15,786 nucleotides of DNA from Collinsella sp. (GTDB taxonomy: Bacteria > Actinomycetota > Coriobacteriia > Coriobacteriales > Coriobacteriaceae), in NCBI GenBank assembly GCA_019419405.1, contig DYAA01000019.1, positions 1 to 15,786 of the forward strand, in the 5' to 3' direction. The stretch's first letter is position 1, and each line of letters begins with the position of its first letter. Positions 1 to 7,244 of this stretch are shown here, piece by piece. Position numbers and translations under genes: made by a program. A model generated the notes under the pieces. That model saw nothing but the letters and a program-made list of their open reading frames with translations, was not told where the DNA came from and did no database searches.

Positions 1-11
1 CCTGCTCTACA

Positions 12-60
12 GTCCTGCGCAAGACGGAAAGCACATTTAGTGCTTTCCTTTGCGTGCGGA
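12..60. repeat. Intergenic hairpin with ACATTTAGT core
   Basis: Positions 26-34 (GGAAAGCAC) and 40-48 (GTGCTTTCC) form a perfect 9-bp stem around an ATTTA loop at 35-39. The stem extends imperfectly outward (TGCGCAA near 15-21 against TTTGCGTG near 49-56). The right arm is not followed by a T-tract, so it is not a convincing intrinsic terminator. The core 9-mer ACATTTAGT recurs at the apex of the larger hairpin at 1061-1166, on the other side of the binding-protein gene. A dispersed palindromic repeat is a reasonable reading. Copy number in the genome cannot be seen here. Confidence 0.6.
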
Positions 61-116
61 ACTCGCGATAAACTTAATTCCGCGCCGCTCCCCGCCCGCG
101 CCGGGCAAGCCCTCCC

Positions 117-145
117 TTGTACTCCATTTCACTAAAGTGTATGAT
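117..145 (+). promoter_or_regulatory. Sigma-70-like promoter of the amino-acid ABC operon
   Basis: TTGTAC at 117-122 and TATGAT at 140-145 are separated by exactly 17 bp. They lie 57 bp upstream of the substrate-binding protein start. The spacer ends with the small palindrome CACTAAAGTG (130-139), which abuts the -10 box and could be part of an operator. The ACTAAAGTG 9-mer recurs at 175-183. Confidence 0.6.
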
Positions 146-163
146 TCTGAACGTTACATGACT

Positions 164-183
164 CACTTTACCTAACTAAAGTG
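164..183. promoter_or_regulatory. Candidate operator CACTTTA-N6-TAAAGTG
   Basis: CACTTTA (164-170) and TAAAGTG (177-183) form an inverted repeat with a 6-bp spacer. It sits between the predicted transcription start and the ribosome binding site (GAGGGGG, 189-195). The same half-site occurs at 133-139 inside the promoter. Two related sites around a promoter fit a repressor responding to amino-acid supply. The regulator is not identifiable from this window. Confidence 0.4.
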
Positions 184-201
184 CTATCGAGGGGGAATAC
201 C

Positions 202-1062
202 ATGAATACCGATATGTCTCGTCGTCAGTTTGTTGGTCTAGCCGGCTCGCTCGCCACGGTGCTCGGCCTTGGTCTTGTCGGCTGCGGCGGTGGTGCTGGC
301 AAGGGCTCCGCTGCTGGTTCTGCCGCGGCCAAGGATGTGAAGGGCGCTGCGGAGTCCAAGAAGCTCGTGGTGGGCTTTGATAAGTCCTATCCTCCGTACG
401 GCTTTGTGGGCGATGACGGCGAGTACACGGGCTTTGACCTTGACCTTGCCAAGGCCGTTGCCGATAAGCAGGGCTGGGATGTCGATTACGAGGCCATCGA
501 TTGGGATGCCAAGGACACGCTGCTCAACTCCGGCGCCATCAACTGCATCTGGAACGGCTTTACCATGGAGGGCCGTGAGGACGGCTACACGTTCTCCGAG
601 CCGTACATGCTCAACGAGCAAGTGCTCGTGGTCAAGAAGGACGCGGGTATCAAGAGCTGGGACGATCTCGCTGGCAAGACCGTGATCACTCAGACCGATT
701 CCGCTGCGCAGGATGTGCTCGAGGGCGACCAGAAGGATCTGGCCGCGACGTTTGCCACGCTCGATACCATCGGCGAGTACAACACGGCCTTTATGCAGCT
801 CGAGAGCGGCGCGGTCGATGCCGTGGCTTGCGACCTTTCGATTGCCCAGTATCAGCTTGCCGCCAAGCCCGATGCCTATACGCAGCTCGACAAGCCGCTG
901 TCCAGCGAGCACTACGCCGTTGGCTTTAAGAAGGGCGACACCAAGTCCGCCGATGCCGTGACCGAGTCGCTCAAGGCGCTCTACGAGGACGGCACGGTCA
1001 AGGACCTGTGCGACAAGTATGCAAGCTATGGTCTTTCCTTCGACAACTGGGTGCTCAAATAG
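202..1062 (+). CDS. Amino-acid ABC transporter substrate-binding lipoprotein
   Basis: A 286-aa periplasmic-binding-protein-type (SBP_bac_3) receptor that would capture a polar amino acid outside the membrane and pass it to the permease and ATPase downstream. The N-terminus carries a twin-arginine motif (SRRQF, residues 6-10), a hydrophobic stretch and a lipobox ending at Cys28 (LVGC). It is therefore probably a Tat-exported lipoprotein. The mature part has the family's ligand-site landmarks: SYPPYGF, GFDLDLAKA, an Arg in the GFTMEGRED segment (expected to hold the alpha-carboxylate) and an Asp in VDAVACD (expected to hold the amino group). ATG 202 was chosen over GTG 181 because GAGGGGG lies 6 bases before it. 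Substrate specificity cannot be read; glutamine, glutamate, arginine or cystine are all possible. Confidence 0.9.
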   Translation: MNTDMSRRQFVGLAGSLATVLGLGLVGCGGGAGKGSAAGSAAAKDVKGAAESKKLVVGFDKSYPPYGFVGDDGEYTGFDLDLAKAVADKQGWDVDYEAIDWDAKDTLLNSGAINCIWNGFTMEGREDGYTFSEPYMLNEQVLVVKKDAGIKSWDDLAGKTVITQTDSAAQDVLEGDQKDLAATFATLDTIGEYNTAFMQLESGAVDAVACDLSIAQYQLAAKPDAYTQLDKPLSSEHYAVGFKKGDTKSADAVTESLKALYEDGTVKDLCDKYASYGLSFDNWVLK

Positions 1063-1166
1063 CGGCTTTCCCAGGCACCCGATTTTGCCGTTCAAACCGT
1101 CGCTTGCGTACATTTAGTACGCGGCGCTCCTCTTTCACGGCAAACTCGGGCACCTGGAAAACCCGC
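1061..1166. repeat. Long imperfect hairpin filling the gap between binding protein and permease
   Basis: Outer arms (about 1061-1091 and 1137-1166) are nearly complementary: TTTCCCAGGCACCCGATTTT against the strand-reversed region ending CACCTGGAAA. The apex is GCGTAC-ATTTA-GTACGC at 1106-1122. The structure begins inside the stop codon of the upstream gene and ends just before the permease coding region. It lacks a T-tract. It could lower permease and ATPase expression relative to the binding protein, or protect the upstream mRNA 3' end; both are common in ABC operons. Its core matches the hairpin at 12-60. Confidence 0.7.
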
Positions 1167-1212
1167 TTTAGCATTGGGTTCGCTGTTCCGTTACTGTGAA
1201 AGAGAGCTTGGG

Positions 1213-1866
1213 TTGTCTATTCAGGTCATGATGCAGATGCTTGGCCAGGGATTCTTGGTCAGCTTGCAGCTGTTTGTGCTGACGTTGCTCGGGTCGATTC
1301 CGCTGGGAATCCCCGTGGCGTTTATGCGCATGAGCAAGGTCGCGCCGCTGCGTTGGATTGCGCGCATCTATATTTCGGTGATGCGCGGTACGCCGCTCAT
1401 GCTGCAGATGTTTGCCATCTACTTTGCCCCGTATTACGTGTTCGGCATTTCGCTCACGCCCGATTCCAAGTGGACGGCGTGCGTCGTGGCGTTCATCATC
1501 AACTACGCCGGCTACTTTGCCGAGATCTATCGCTCGGGCCTGCAGTCGATTCCGCGCGGTCAATACGAGGCTGCCGAGGTGCTGGGCTACTCGCGCATGC
1601 AGACGTTTCTGTATATCGTGATGCCGCAGGTCGCCAAGCGCATTTTGCCGGCGATGGGCAACGAGATCATCACACTGGTCAAGGACACGTCGCTGGCGTT
1701 CGCCATCGGCGTGGGCGAGATGTTCTCGACGGCCAAGGCGCTGGTCGCCTCGCAGGTGAGCATGGTGCCGTTTGCGATCGCGGCGCTGATCTACTGGGTC
1801 TTTAACTTTGTGGTCGAGATGCTGCTGGGCGCCGCCGAGAAAAAATTGGATTACTACCATGATTAA
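1213..1866 (+). CDS. Amino-acid ABC transporter permease
   Basis: A 217-aa inner-membrane subunit of the His/Glu/Gln/Arg permease family (HisM/GlnP type). Several hydrophobic segments are visible (about residues 14-36, 62-80, 88-106 and 187-206). The cytoplasmic EAA loop, which docks on the ATPase, is at about 119-139 (EAAEVLGYSRMQ...MPQ). The start is uncertain. TTG 1213 is preferred because AAAGAGAG lies 6 bases upstream. ATG 1228 has no good ribosome binding site, and TTG 1174 would add 13 residues without one. Only one permease gene is present, so the transporter probably works as a permease homodimer. The 3' end overlaps the ATPase gene by 8 bases. Confidence 0.88.
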   Translation: MSIQVMMQMLGQGFLVSLQLFVLTLLGSIPLGIPVAFMRMSKVAPLRWIARIYISVMRGTPLMLQMFAIYFAPYYVFGISLTPDSKWTACVVAFIINYAGYFAEIYRSGLQSIPRGQYEAAEVLGYSRMQTFLYIVMPQVAKRILPAMGNEIITLVKDTSLAFAIGVGEMFSTAKALVASQVSMVPFAIAALIYWVFNFVVEMLLGAAEKKLDYYHD

Positions 1867-2623
1867 TTCGGTAATGAATATATCGAACGCGCGCAAGGCG
1901 TTTGGCGGCAATGAGGTGCTCAAGGATATCTCGCTCGAGGTAAAGCGTGGCGAGGTCGTGGCGATTATCGGGCCTTCGGGCGGCGGTAAGTCCACGCTGC
2001 TGCGCTGTGCCACGCTGCTCGAGACGCTCGACGGTGGCTCGCTCTCGTTTGGCGACCTTGCTGTCGCGACGGATGCGGGTTCGGGCGCGGTGTACGCAAA
2101 GGGCGATGTACCTAAACAGGCGCGCTCGCGGTTTGGTCTGGTGTTTCAGAACTACAATCTGTTCCCGCACTATACCGTGATGAAAAACATCACCGACGCT
2201 CCGATCCGCGTGCTCAAGCGCCCGCGCGAGCAGGCGGAGGCCCGCGCACATGAGCTTATTGCACAGATGGGGCTTACGGGTAACGAGAACAAGGTGCCCT
2301 GCGAGCTTTCGGGCGGCCAGCAGCAGCGCGTGAGTATTGCCCGCGCCCTGGCGCTCGACCCGGAGATCCTGTTCTTTGATGAGCCGACCTCGGCGCTCGA
2401 TCCAGAGCTGACGGCCGAGGTGCTGCGCGTCATTAAGGACCTCGCTGCGCAAAACATGACGATGGTGATTGTGACGCACGCGATGCAGTTTGCCCGCGAC
2501 GTTGCCGACCGCGTGGTCTTTATGGACGGCGGTCGTATTGTCGAGGAGGGACCTGCCGAGCAGGTCATCGACCATCCGCGCGAGCAGCGTACCCGTGAGT
2601 TCTTGAGCCGTATCGAGGGATAG
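1859..2623 (+). CDS. Amino-acid ABC transporter ATP-binding protein
   Basis: A 254-aa ATPase that energises the importer, of the GlnQ/HisP type. All core motifs are intact: Walker A GPSGGGKST (38-46), Q-loop Gln97 (VFQNYNLFPH), signature LSGGQQQR (150-157), Walker B ILFFDEP (170-176), D-loop SALD and switch His207 (VTH). ATG 1859 overlaps the permease stop (ATGATTAA) and has little Shine-Dalgarno sequence of its own, which suggests translational coupling. ATG 1874 is a less likely alternative. It is the last gene of the three-gene operon, followed by an intrinsic terminator. Confidence 0.93.
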   Translation: MINSVMNISNARKAFGGNEVLKDISLEVKRGEVVAIIGPSGGGKSTLLRCATLLETLDGGSLSFGDLAVATDAGSGAVYAKGDVPKQARSRFGLVFQNYNLFPHYTVMKNITDAPIRVLKRPREQAEARAHELIAQMGLTGNENKVPCELSGGQQQRVSIARALALDPEILFFDEPTSALDPELTAEVLRVIKDLAAQNMTMVIVTHAMQFARDVADRVVFMDGGRIVEEGPAEQVIDHPREQRTREFLSRIEG

Positions 2624-2656
2624 GCTCAGGTATTTACTCAACTATTAATTGAGGCG

Positions 2657-2697
2657 AAGCCGCCACAGGTCTTACGGTCTGTGGCGGCTTTTTGTTT
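2657..2697 (+). terminator. Intrinsic terminator of the amino-acid ABC operon
   Basis: AAGCCGCCACAG (2657-2668) and CTGTGGCGGCTT (2679-2690) form a perfect 12-bp stem with a 10-base loop, followed directly by TTTTTGTTT. This is a textbook Rho-independent terminator 33 bases after the ATPase stop. Confidence 0.92.
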
Positions 2698-2730
2698 ACA
2701 TCGACGGGGTTCAATAATTGCCTCACAAGC

Positions 2731-2759
2731 TTGTCTCTTCCTCTCGCCGCCTGTATTCA
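2731..2759 (+). promoter_or_regulatory. Possible promoter of the EF-G-like gene
   Basis: TTGTCT (2731-2736) and TATTCA (2754-2759) are spaced by 17 bp. Transcription from here would give a leader of roughly 165 bases before the EF-G-like start at 2934. The match to consensus is moderate. Confidence 0.4.
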
Positions 2760-2933
2760 TACGTGCGCCGAAAGGTATGCATGGACAGCCGTCCGTGAGG
2801 GTAGGGTGGTGGCATAGGACATTTGGAGGGTGAGTCGGCTCGGCTGCCGACCATGCTGCTCCTGGGACGGCACCGACCGCGAACCCTCCCCGTTGGCGTC
2901 GCGCATTGCGCGCGGCCCTGCAAGGAGGTCATC
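2760..2933 (+). other. GC-rich structured leader of the EF-G-like gene
   Basis: The stretch holds no plausible gene but many complementary segments. GGAGGGT (2825-2831) pairs with ACCCTCC (2883-2889). GTCGGC pairs with GCCGAC around 2834-2851. CATAC (2758-2762) pairs with GTATG (2774-2778). A strong ribosome binding site, AAGGAGGTC at 2922-2929, follows. The reading frame of the downstream gene stays open back to 2823, but that extension has no family similarity I can see. A 5' UTR controlling translation is plausible; no known riboswitch class is recognised. Confidence 0.35.
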
Positions 2934-5009
2934 ATGGGTGCTCCCAAGACCGGTAACGTAAGGAACGTGGTGCTCGTAGGCCAAGGCGGGGTGGGCAAGA
3001 CTTCACTCGCCGAGGCCATGCTCCACCTTTCCGGCAAGACCGCCCGCCTGGGCGGCCACGACGGCACCAAGCCCACGCTCGACTATGACCCCGAAGAGGT
3101 CAAGCGTGCATTTTCCATCTCGACGACCATTGCGCCGATCGACTGGAAGGGCGCGCGCATCAACGTGCTCGATGCCCCGTGCTATCCCGATTTTATCGGC
3201 GACGCCTATGCCGCGATGAGCGTCTGCGAGACGGCTCTGTTTGTTGTCGACGCCGAGGCCGGCCCGCAGCCTACGACGGTTAAGCTCTGGTATGCCGCCG
3301 AGGACCTGCGTCTGGCGCGTGCGGTGTTTGTAAACCGCCTGTCGCGCTCCGAGGCCAGCTTTGCGACCACGATGGACCTGCTGCAGGAGCGCTTTGGTAC
3401 GCGTCTGGGCGCCGTGACCCTTCCCTGGGGCGAGGGCGAGGACTTTGACGGCATCATCGACCTGGTGCGCATGAAGGCGCGCCATTGCAACGGCGCCGAA
3501 GCCGTTGAGTCGGAGATTCCCGAGGAGTATCGTGCCCAGGCCGAGGAGGCCCATGACCATCTGTGCGAGTTGGTGGCCGAGGCCGACGACGAACTGATGA
3601 TGAAATACCTGGAAGGCGAGGAGACGCTGACGCAGGAGGAGCTCGAGGGCCTGCTGTCGAAGGCGATTGCCGAGCGCATTTTTGTGCCGGTCTTTGCGGG
3701 CGATTGCATTAAGGAGCAGGGCGTCAACTCGCTGATGGACGACATCGCCACGTACTTCCCGGCGCCGACCGGCTACGGCGAGATGCCGCTCATCGACGGC
3801 GACTCGCTCAAGATCTCGAGTGACGATGACCGTCCGGTGGCATTTGTGTTTAAGACCCTGGCCGATCCGCAACAGGGTCGCATCAGCTTTATCAAGGTGC
3901 TGACGGGCACGCTTGAGCCGGGCCTTGAGCTGATCAATGCGCGCACGCGCAAGGGCGAGCGTCTGGCTCACCTGTATGTGATGTGCGGCCGTGACATGAC
4001 CGAGGTCGGCCACGCCTATGCCGGCGATATCATCGTGGCGCCCAAGCTGGCTGCCGAGACGGGCGACACGCTCTCGATTACCGGTAAGGTCGAGGCTGCG
4101 GCGTTTAAGTTCCCCAACTCGCAGTACCGTATTGCCATCGAGGCCGAGAATCGCGGCGACGAAGAGAAGCTCTACACGTTTATCGAGAAGGCCTGCAAGG
4201 CCGATCCGACCATGAGCATCGACCGCGACGAGGAGACCGGCCAGACCATTATCTCTGCGGTGGGCGAGGCACAGGTTTCGGTTCTGCTCAATCGCCTTGA
4301 GGACCGTACCAAGGTTGTGGCAAAGAGCGTGCCGATCCGTATTCCGTATCGCGAAACCATCCGCCGCACGGCAAGCGCTCAGGGTCGTCACAAGAAGCAG
4401 ACCGGCGGCGCCGGTCAGTACGGCGACTGCTGGCTGCGCGTGGAGCCGCTCATTGGGCCCGACGGCACGAGCGACGGCTACGAGTTTGTGGACGAGGTCG
4501 TGGGCGGCCGCATCCCGCGCTCGCTCATTCCCGCCGTGGACAAGGGTGTCCAGGAGACCATGAAGGACGGCATCATCGCTGGCTACCCGCTCACGGGCAT
4601 TCGCGTGGCTGTGTACGACGGCTCGTATCACAGCGTCGACTCCAACGAGATGGCGTTCCGCGCGGCGGCCCGCATCGGCCTGCGCAAGGCGTGCGCCGAT
4701 GCCGACCCGGTGGTGCTGGAGCCCATCGAGGAAATCACGGTGACGATCCCCGAGAGCTATGCCGGCGCCGTGATGGGCGACATCTCGGCATCGCGCGGTC
4801 GCGTGACGGGCATGGAGACCGACGAACGCGGCGATACCGTGGTCATTGCCCGGGCGCCGCTGGCCGAGCTAACGGATTACTCGACGCGCCTGCGCTCTAT
4901 CACGCGCGGCACGGGCGACTTTACCATGAAGCCCGCTGGCTATGAGCAGGTTCCCTATGACGTTCAGGCCAAGCTGGTCGAGCGCTATGAGGAGGGTCGC
5001 GCCAAGTAG
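2934..5009 (+). CDS. EF-G-like translational GTPase (EF-G paralogue)
   Basis: A 691-aa protein with the five-domain EF-G layout: N-terminal G domain, beta-barrel domain II near 300-390, and domains III-V to the end, including a domain IV segment (RHKKQTGGAGQYGD). The P-loop is GQGGVGKT (16-23), without the AHIDAGKT form of true EF-G. G3 reads DAPC (80-83) instead of DTPG, and the usual NKxD is NRLS (134-137). It is not embedded in a str operon with ribosomal protein genes, so it is probably the EF-G-like paralogue found in many actinobacteria, not the housekeeping factor. The role is unknown: ribosome rescue, ribosome protection or a stress function. ATG 2934 is chosen because of AAGGAGG just upstream. 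A terminator closes it as a single-gene unit. Confidence 0.88.
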   Translation: MGAPKTGNVRNVVLVGQGGVGKTSLAEAMLHLSGKTARLGGHDGTKPTLDYDPEEVKRAFSISTTIAPIDWKGARINVLDAPCYPDFIGDAYAAMSVCETALFVVDAEAGPQPTTVKLWYAAEDLRLARAVFVNRLSRSEASFATTMDLLQERFGTRLGAVTLPWGEGEDFDGIIDLVRMKARHCNGAEAVESEIPEEYRAQAEEAHDHLCELVAEADDELMMKYLEGEETLTQEELEGLLSKAIAERIFVPVFAGDCIKEQGVNSLMDDIATYFPAPTGYGEMPLIDGDSLKISSDDDRPVAFVFKTLADPQQGRISFIKVLTGTLEPGLELINARTRKGERLAHLYVMCGRDMTEVGHAYAGDIIVAPKLAAETGDTLSITGKVEAAAFKFPNSQYRIAIEAENRGDEEKLYTFIEKACKADPTMSIDRDEETGQTIISAVGEAQVSVLLNRLEDRTKVVAKSVPIRIPYRETIRRTASAQGRHKKQTGGAGQYGDCWLRVEPLIGPDGTSDGYEFVDEVVGGRIPRSLIPAVDKGVQETMKDGIIAGYPLTGIRVAVYDGSYHSVDSNEMAFRAAARIGLRKACADADPVVLEPIEEITVTIPESYAGAVMGDISASRGRVTGMETDERGDTVVIARAPLAELTDYSTRLRSITRGTGDFTMKPAGYEQVPYDVQAKLVERYEEGRAK

Positions 5010-5043
5010 CGTGTGGCGTTGCCTGCAACATACATGCCGATGC

Positions 5044-5079
5044 AAGGGCCGCTCTGGGTAACCCAGGGCGGCCCTTTTT
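5044..5079 (+). terminator. Intrinsic terminator after the EF-G-like gene
   Basis: AGGGCCGCTCTGGG (5045-5058) pairs with CCCAGGGCGGCCCT (5062-5075). This gives a 14-bp stem with one G-U pair and a three-base loop, followed by a run of five T. It also separates this gene from the convergent nuclease gene that ends at 5139. Confidence 0.92.
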
Positions 5080-5138
5080 GATCCCTGGGGGACGGAGGAA
5101 AACAGATCATCTTTGGGTTACGGGTGGCGCGGTCGGCA

Positions 5139-6104
5139 CTAGTCTCCGGATGCCTGGTTGCGACCGGTGGCGTAGTCGATCTGCACGTGCGGCTGCAGGT
5201 TGTAGCAATATACGTGGAAGCAGAGGGTCTTGCCGTGGTCCTCGACCGATTGGGCCTCAAGGCGCACGCCGCGGCAGAGAAGTTCCTCTTCGTTGTACAT
5301 GGGCGTGACGCGGTAGAGCACATGGTTGCCAGTGTCGCGGATGTAGCCGAGGATCTGCTCTTCAAACGGCAGCATGCCCGTTTCGTTGAGATAGCGCGTG
5401 CCGGTGAGGAGATTCTTGCGATTGGCGTTCTCGCCGCAGAGCGACCAGGCGATGAGGTGGCAGCGGTTGTAGAGGCTTTGACCCGGAATAAAGTCGTAGC
5501 GCTGCTGGTGCCAACCGGCGGGATGGATACGCGAGATATCGCCGCGCTTGCCCTGACCGAGCGATTCGGGTCCTATGCAGGCGAGTGCTTTGCGGGTACG
5601 GCCCAGGCTGTCGAGTTTAGAGAACTTCTTAAAGCAGCCTTCTTCGGTGGCGCGCTCGTATTCATCGAGCGTGAACGACGGCGTGCCGAGCGAGTGCGTA
5701 CCATCGGCGCGAAGGGCGACGTAGGGGTTACCGGCGTAGTCGGGAATGCTGGTGAGGTATACGCCGCGCGCGCGGTTGAGGTCGGGGTTTTCGACCTCGT
5801 CGATGGGGGTGGTGGAGCTGTCCTCGGCAACGTTGCCGTTGGTGTTGGTCGTGGCGGATTCGGAGCCATCGCCGGAGTCCTCGGAGCTCGCTGTTCCCGA
5901 TTCGAGCCGGGCGACCAGGTCCGCCTCGTCGTCGGTGCGGCTGGGGCTCTCGTTTTGCTTCTCGGCCAGGGCCGCCGCCTGCTCATCGCTTTGCGGCGAC
6001 AGCAGCTTGGGCGCCCCGTCGAGCGATCCTGTAAACAGCGCAAATCCCAGCACCACGGCGGTGCCGATGGAAAGTACTTGCTTGTAGGCGGACTTGCGCG
6101 ACAT
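5139..6104 (-). CDS. DNA/RNA non-specific endonuclease, membrane-anchored or secreted
   Basis: A 321-aa protein with an N-terminal hydrophobic segment (about residues 10-27) after a short positive stretch. That segment is a signal peptide or signal anchor; no lipobox Cys is present. A low-complexity Ser/Thr/Asp/Glu-rich linker spans about 35-105. The C-terminal half resembles the Endonuclease_NS_2 family of secreted beta-beta-alpha-metal nucleases: NRCHLIAWSL with the presumed general base His216, then NANRKNLLTGTRYLN, whose Asn residues would bind the metal. The usual DRGH core is here YNRCH, as in a subgroup of these enzymes. The likely role is degradation of extracellular nucleic acid for nutrients or competition. 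AGGAG lies 6 bases before the ATG. No adjacent immunity gene is seen. Confidence 0.85.
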   Translation of the reverse strand: MSRKSAYKQVLSIGTAVVLGFALFTGSLDGAPKLLSPQSDEQAAALAEKQNESPSRTDDEADLVARLESGTASSEDSGDGSESATTNTNGNVAEDSSTTPIDEVENPDLNRARGVYLTSIPDYAGNPYVALRADGTHSLGTPSFTLDEYERATEEGCFKKFSKLDSLGRTRKALACIGPESLGQGKRGDISRIHPAGWHQQRYDFIPGQSLYNRCHLIAWSLCGENANRKNLLTGTRYLNETGMLPFEEQILGYIRDTGNHVLYRVTPMYNEEELLCRGVRLEAQSVEDHGKTLCFHVYCYNLQPHVQIDYATGRNQASGD

Positions 6105-6107
6105 GGG

Positions 6108-6152
6108 GGCTCCTGGGTAGTCGGTTGCGAATCTACCAGTCTAGCAGGAGCC
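6108..6152 (-). promoter_or_regulatory. Stem that can sequester the nuclease ribosome binding site
   Basis: In the minus-strand mRNA, GGCTCCTG (from 6152-6145) is perfectly complementary to CAGGAGCC (6115-6108), which contains the AGGAG ribosome binding site. The adjoining GGTAG and CTACC extend the stem by 5 bp across a 7-base bulge. A transcript starting upstream of 6152 could thus hide its own start site. An extended -10-like TGCTAGACT lies inside the 5' arm, so a transcript from there would lack it. Confidence 0.35.
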
Positions 6153-6233
6153 GGCAGAGGCCGTTCTGTCGAACAAATACTTAAGATTTGGGACAAACGC
6201 TACTGGTTCATTTGCTTCATATTTGACGTATGG

Positions 6234-7244
6234 CTAGATCGAGGTGGAGCCGAGCCAATTGAGCTTGCATTCGAGAATGCGCTGCTCACCGGGCGTGCTG
6301 CTGCCATCGAGTAGCGCGAGGAGCATCTCGGCCGCCTCCCTGCCTTCCTGGTCGACGGGCTCGATGATCGTGGAGACGGTCGGCGTGGTGAGGTTGGTCC
6401 AGTCTTCGCAGTTGAGTCCCAAAAGACCGATTTGCTGCGGAAGTAGATGGGCCATGGGCTGGAGGGCCTTGTAGATACGGGGAAGTGCCCACTGATTTTG
6501 CACGAAGATAAGGGTTCGCTTGGCGGGGTTGAACTTGTATTTAAAGTACTCGGTAAGCTCACCGACCGACAGCTTGTTGTGGTCGATGGGAATCGCTTTG
6601 TAGAGCTGCCCGTTCGCTGCCAGTGCCTCGGCATACCCCTGAAAACGTTCCATGCGGGTGCGCATCTCGGTCATGTTGGCGGCAATGGAGAAAAAGTCCT
6701 CGTAGCCGGCGTCGAGGAGTGCCTGCGTGGCGTTGTACACACCGTCGTAAAGGTTGGTTTTAATCCAGCTGGTACCTGGGCTATAGATGGCCGCATCGAA
6801 AAAGACGACGGGCTTGCCGGCGCGCTTGATGCGGTCATGAACGGCCTTGAAGTTTGCCGTGGGCTGGATGATAAAGCCATCGACGCCCAGCGAGAGCATC
6901 TTGTCGACATACATGAGCTCGGTCTCGGGGTTAAAGTTGCTGGTGCAAACGACCGTTTGGTAGCCCGCGGGGAGCATGACCTGCTCCATGCCGTTGAGGA
7001 CGAGGCCCGCCCACTTGTTGGTGTTATCCAAGATGATGATGGCGATGACGTGGGTCTGTTTGCCGGTGAGCGTTTGTGCCTGAGCGTTGGGGACGTACCC
7101 CAGCTCCTTTATAACGCGCGCGATCTTTGCCTGCGTCTTGTCGCTGAGCTTGTCTCGTTTGTCGTTGAGGTAATACGAGACGCTTGCTGTCGAGGTTCCC
7201 GCCTCTCGAGCGACGTCTGCGATCGTAACGCGCTGTTTTGCCAC
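6234..7244 (-). CDS. LacI-family transcriptional regulator
   Basis: A 336-aa repressor-type protein. The N-terminal helix-turn-helix (VTIADVAREAGTSTASVSYY, residues 6-25) and the hinge around 45-58 are canonical. The remainder is a periplasmic-binding-protein-like effector domain (IIILDNTNKW..., GVDGFIIQPT, GLLGLN) that would bind a sugar or sugar phosphate. GTG 7242-7244 is preferred because AAGGAG lies 6 bases upstream; ATG 7278-7280 would add 12 residues without a clear ribosome binding site. It is divergent from the PTS/transketolase operon and is probably its local regulator. The inducer is unknown. The gene stands alone on its strand, 129 bases before the nuclease gene, which it may or may not be co-transcribed with. 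Confidence 0.92.
   Translation of the reverse strand: MAKQRVTIADVAREAGTSTASVSYYLNDKRDKLSDKTQAKIARVIKELGYVPNAQAQTLTGKQTHVIAIIILDNTNKWAGLVLNGMEQVMLPAGYQTVVCTSNFNPETELMYVDKMLSLGVDGFIIQPTANFKAVHDRIKRAGKPVVFFDAAIYSPGTSWIKTNLYDGVYNATQALLDAGYEDFFSIAANMTEMRTRMERFQGYAEALAANGQLYKAIPIDHNKLSVGELTEYFKYKFNPAKRTLIFVQNQWALPRIYKALQPMAHLLPQQIGLLGLNCEDWTNLTTPTVSTIIEPVDQEGREAAEMLLALLDGSSTPGEQRILECKLNWLGSTSI

Noticed and set aside
2823..2933. N-terminal extension of the EF-G-like protein (37 residues)
   Set aside because: The frame is open but starts without a ribosome binding site, and AAGGAGG sits perfectly before ATG 2934, where the normal family N-terminus begins.
3003..4631. Long open frame on the minus strand opposite the EF-G-like gene (542 codons)
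   Set aside because: It mirrors a gene with clear EF-G motifs, has no recognisable domain and is an expected by-product of GC-rich codon bias.
5139..6104. Nuclease as a polymorphic toxin with an immunity gene
   Set aside because: No toxin-delivery domain, no immunity gene next to it, and the layout is that of ordinary secreted or anchored nucleases.
5124..6314. Plus-strand open frame opposite the nuclease gene (396 codons)
   Set aside because: Its translation is low-complexity Val/Gly/Ala-rich without motifs, while the minus strand encodes a coherent nuclease with a ribosome binding site.
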